Part shown: positions 34,494 to 34,496 of the stretch, in pieces
Position numbering within the stretch: the first letter of the stretch is position 1
How the letters are laid out: every line of letters starts with the position of its first letter
The notes under the pieces: model-generated
Told to the model about the DNA's origin: nothing
What the model saw: the letters and a program-made list of their open reading frames with translations, nothing else
Databases searched by the model: none
Made by a program: the position numbers and the translations under genes
From: Ichthyophonus hoferi
Taxonomy: Eukaryota; Opisthokonta; Ichthyosporea; Ichthyophonida; Ichthyophonidae
DNA length: 34,496 nt
NCBI GenBank assembly: GCA_002751075.1
Contig: NAOQ01000019.1
Location: 209,369-243,864, forward strand
Direction of reading: 5' to 3'

Positions 34494-34496
34494 CCC

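Overview
This is an AT-rich stretch of a fungal nuclear genome with many introns and generally short exons. The fungal assignment rests mainly on a seven-exon gene for Dlt1 (defect at low temperature protein 1), a family I know only from fungi. The intron load (13 coding exons in one gene, introns up to about 1.1 kb) and a selenocysteine gene fit an early-branching lineage better than a typical ascomycete or basidiomycete. No species can be named.

Layout. 1-2429: no gene I can support. 2430-3153 (+): a two-exon SelW-like (Rdx family) gene whose only interruption is one in-frame TGA at 2508-2510. Beyond its stop lie a well-formed 3'-UTR intron (3168-3678) and, at 3767-3810, a sequence with the parts of a eukaryotic type II SECIS element. 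Together these point to a fungal selenoprotein, the most interesting item here. 4870-7217: retrotransposon fossils (Ty1/copia RNase H piece, Gag-like remnants, Ser/Thr-rich ORF). 8411-12560 (-): Dlt1 gene. 13520-14056 (-): intact orphan ORF for a small basic membrane protein. 14057-16876: intergenic, with one degenerate dispersed repeat. 16877-23847 (+): 13-exon mitochondrial lipoate-protein ligase, with a 21-nt microexon, a GC-AG intron and a segment duplicated between two introns. 25295-28751 (+): six-exon Nse3/MAGE subunit of SMC5/6. 29255-29938 (-): intronless bZIP transcription factor, convergent with Nse3. 31740-33960: more retroelement fossils, including a minus-strand copia RNase H region. 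The window ends in AATAAA followed by a 26-base poly(A) run.

The genes have unrelated jobs: redox selenoprotein, membrane protein, lipoylation of mitochondrial enzymes, chromosome maintenance, transcription. Nothing suggests a cluster. Exon models were built by hand from reading frame, splice consensus and remembered family alignments. The lipoate ligase, Nse3 and most of Dlt1 join in phase across every junction. No rRNA, tRNA or CRISPR was found.
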